From Bacillota bacterium (GTDB lineage Bacteria; Bacillota; Clostridia; Peptostreptococcales; Anaerovoracaceae), in contig JAUNBO010000107.1 of NCBI GenBank assembly GCA_030527065.1, forward strand, positions 1 through 6,415: a stretch of 6,415 bases of DNA, in the 5' to 3' direction. The position numbers and the translations under genes are program-made. This document shows positions 6,044 through 6,415 of the stretch, piece after piece (position 1 is the first letter of the stretch; each line of letters opens with the position of its first letter). The notes below the pieces were generated by a model that searched no databases, had not been told where the DNA came from, and saw nothing but the letters and a program-made list of their open reading frames with translations.

Positions 6044-6069
6044 TTGAGAATCTTCTGCGGACGGCCTTT

Positions 6070-6348
6070 CTAAACCTCTTTATTCAGGATTTTTCTTGCC
6101 ATATCCAGCAAATCCTCACTTATTGAGGTGTCCAGCACCACATCCTTCACCTCTGGAACTTCTTCCATCAGTGTAGTTTTCACCACATCCTCCACCGTAT
6201 ATTGGGCGGAAGGGCAGCCGGCGCAGCTCCCCAGCAGTCTCACTTTTGCGACTCCATTCTCATAAGCGACAAGAGCGACCCCGCCATAGTGGGCCGCCAG
6301 CAGGGGATCCACTTTTTCCTTCAATACCTTCTCAATTTTTTCCTTCAA
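6070..6348 (-). CDS. Stand-alone NifU C-terminal-domain (Nfu-type) Fe-S cluster carrier protein
   Basis: A 92-residue protein made of essentially one NifU C-terminal (Nfu) domain. The core runs from YGGVALVAYENG to LLGSCAGCPSAQYT, with the cluster-binding pair C42-x2-C45, followed by the VEDVVKTTL helix and VPEVKDV strand typical of the family. Nfu proteins carry or transfer [4Fe-4S] clusters to apo-enzymes as dimers through this CxxC. No IscU-like, ferredoxin or glutaredoxin domain is attached. The start is TTG at 6346-6348. An in-frame TGA lies two codons upstream, so nothing longer is possible, and AAGGTG (6356-6361) lies 7 bases before it. It has its own sigma-A promoter. It sits 159 bases before abfD, an Fe-S enzyme, so a role in supplying the dehydratase cluster is a reasonable inference. 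General housekeeping Fe-S delivery is the alternative. Confidence 0.88.
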   Translation of the reverse strand: MKEKIEKVLKEKVDPLLAAHYGGVALVAYENGVAKVRLLGSCAGCPSAQYTVEDVVKTTLMEEVPEVKDVVLDTSISEDLLDMARKILNKEV

Positions 6349-6379
6349 CGTTCAGCACCTTCTTTCCTCGTTCAGGTTC

Positions 6380-6408
6380 AGTATAATGTATACACTGCGG
6401 ATTATCAA
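6380..6408 (-). promoter_or_regulatory. Sigma-A promoter for the nfu-like gene
   Basis: On the minus strand TTGATA (6403-6408, 5 of 6 consensus) is followed by exactly 17 bases and TATACT (6380-6385, 5 of 6). The start would be near 6373, about 25 bases before the TTG codon. The abfD genes have a separate sigma-54-type promoter, so nfu may be expressed independently, with possible read-through into abfD. Confidence 0.75.
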
Positions 6409-6415
6409 GGGAAAC

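Overview
The window carries a 4-hydroxybutyrate fermentation gene cluster from an anaerobic bacterium of the class Clostridia (Firmicutes). The three catabolic enzymes are recognised directly from their protein sequences. They closely resemble the 4-aminobutyrate (GABA) fermentation enzymes of Clostridium aminobutyricum and C. kluyveri. Coding DNA is fairly GC-rich, strong AGGAGG-type ribosome binding sites are present, and two genes start with TTG. A GC-rich clostridial relative of C. aminobutyricum is plausible, but the species cannot be named from this sequence.

Every gene lies on the minus strand, so the reading order runs from high to low coordinates. At the head (6070-6348) is a stand-alone NifU C-terminal-domain (Nfu-type) iron-sulfur protein with a good sigma-A promoter. 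A 159-base gap follows, holding a near-consensus sigma-54 (-24/-12) promoter. Next come abfD (4-hydroxybutyryl-CoA dehydratase, 4438-5910), a terminator-like hairpin, a small six-cysteine protein of unknown function (4096-4371), abfT (4-hydroxybutyrate CoA-transferase, 2786-4099) and the NAD-dependent 4-hydroxybutyrate dehydrogenase (1653-2771). The last three are packed like an operon, with a 4-base overlap and then a 14-base gap. Two hairpins follow. A separately promoted DUF1538 membrane protein (1-1419) then runs off the left edge of the window.

Together the enzymes convert succinate semialdehyde to 4-hydroxybutyrate (dehydrogenase), then to 4-hydroxybutyryl-CoA (CoA-transferase), then to crotonyl-CoA (radical dehydratase with a [4Fe-4S] cluster and FAD). 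Crotonyl-CoA feeds butyrate formation. The steps supplying succinate semialdehyde (GABA aminotransferase or CoA-dependent succinate semialdehyde dehydrogenase) are not in the window.

The least explained parts are the six-cysteine protein and the Nfu protein flanking the oxygen-sensitive Fe-S dehydratase, the sigma-54 promoter with an inverted repeat across its -24 element, the intra-operon terminator-like hairpin, and the DUF1538 membrane protein. No mobile elements, CRISPR arrays, tRNAs or rRNAs were seen.
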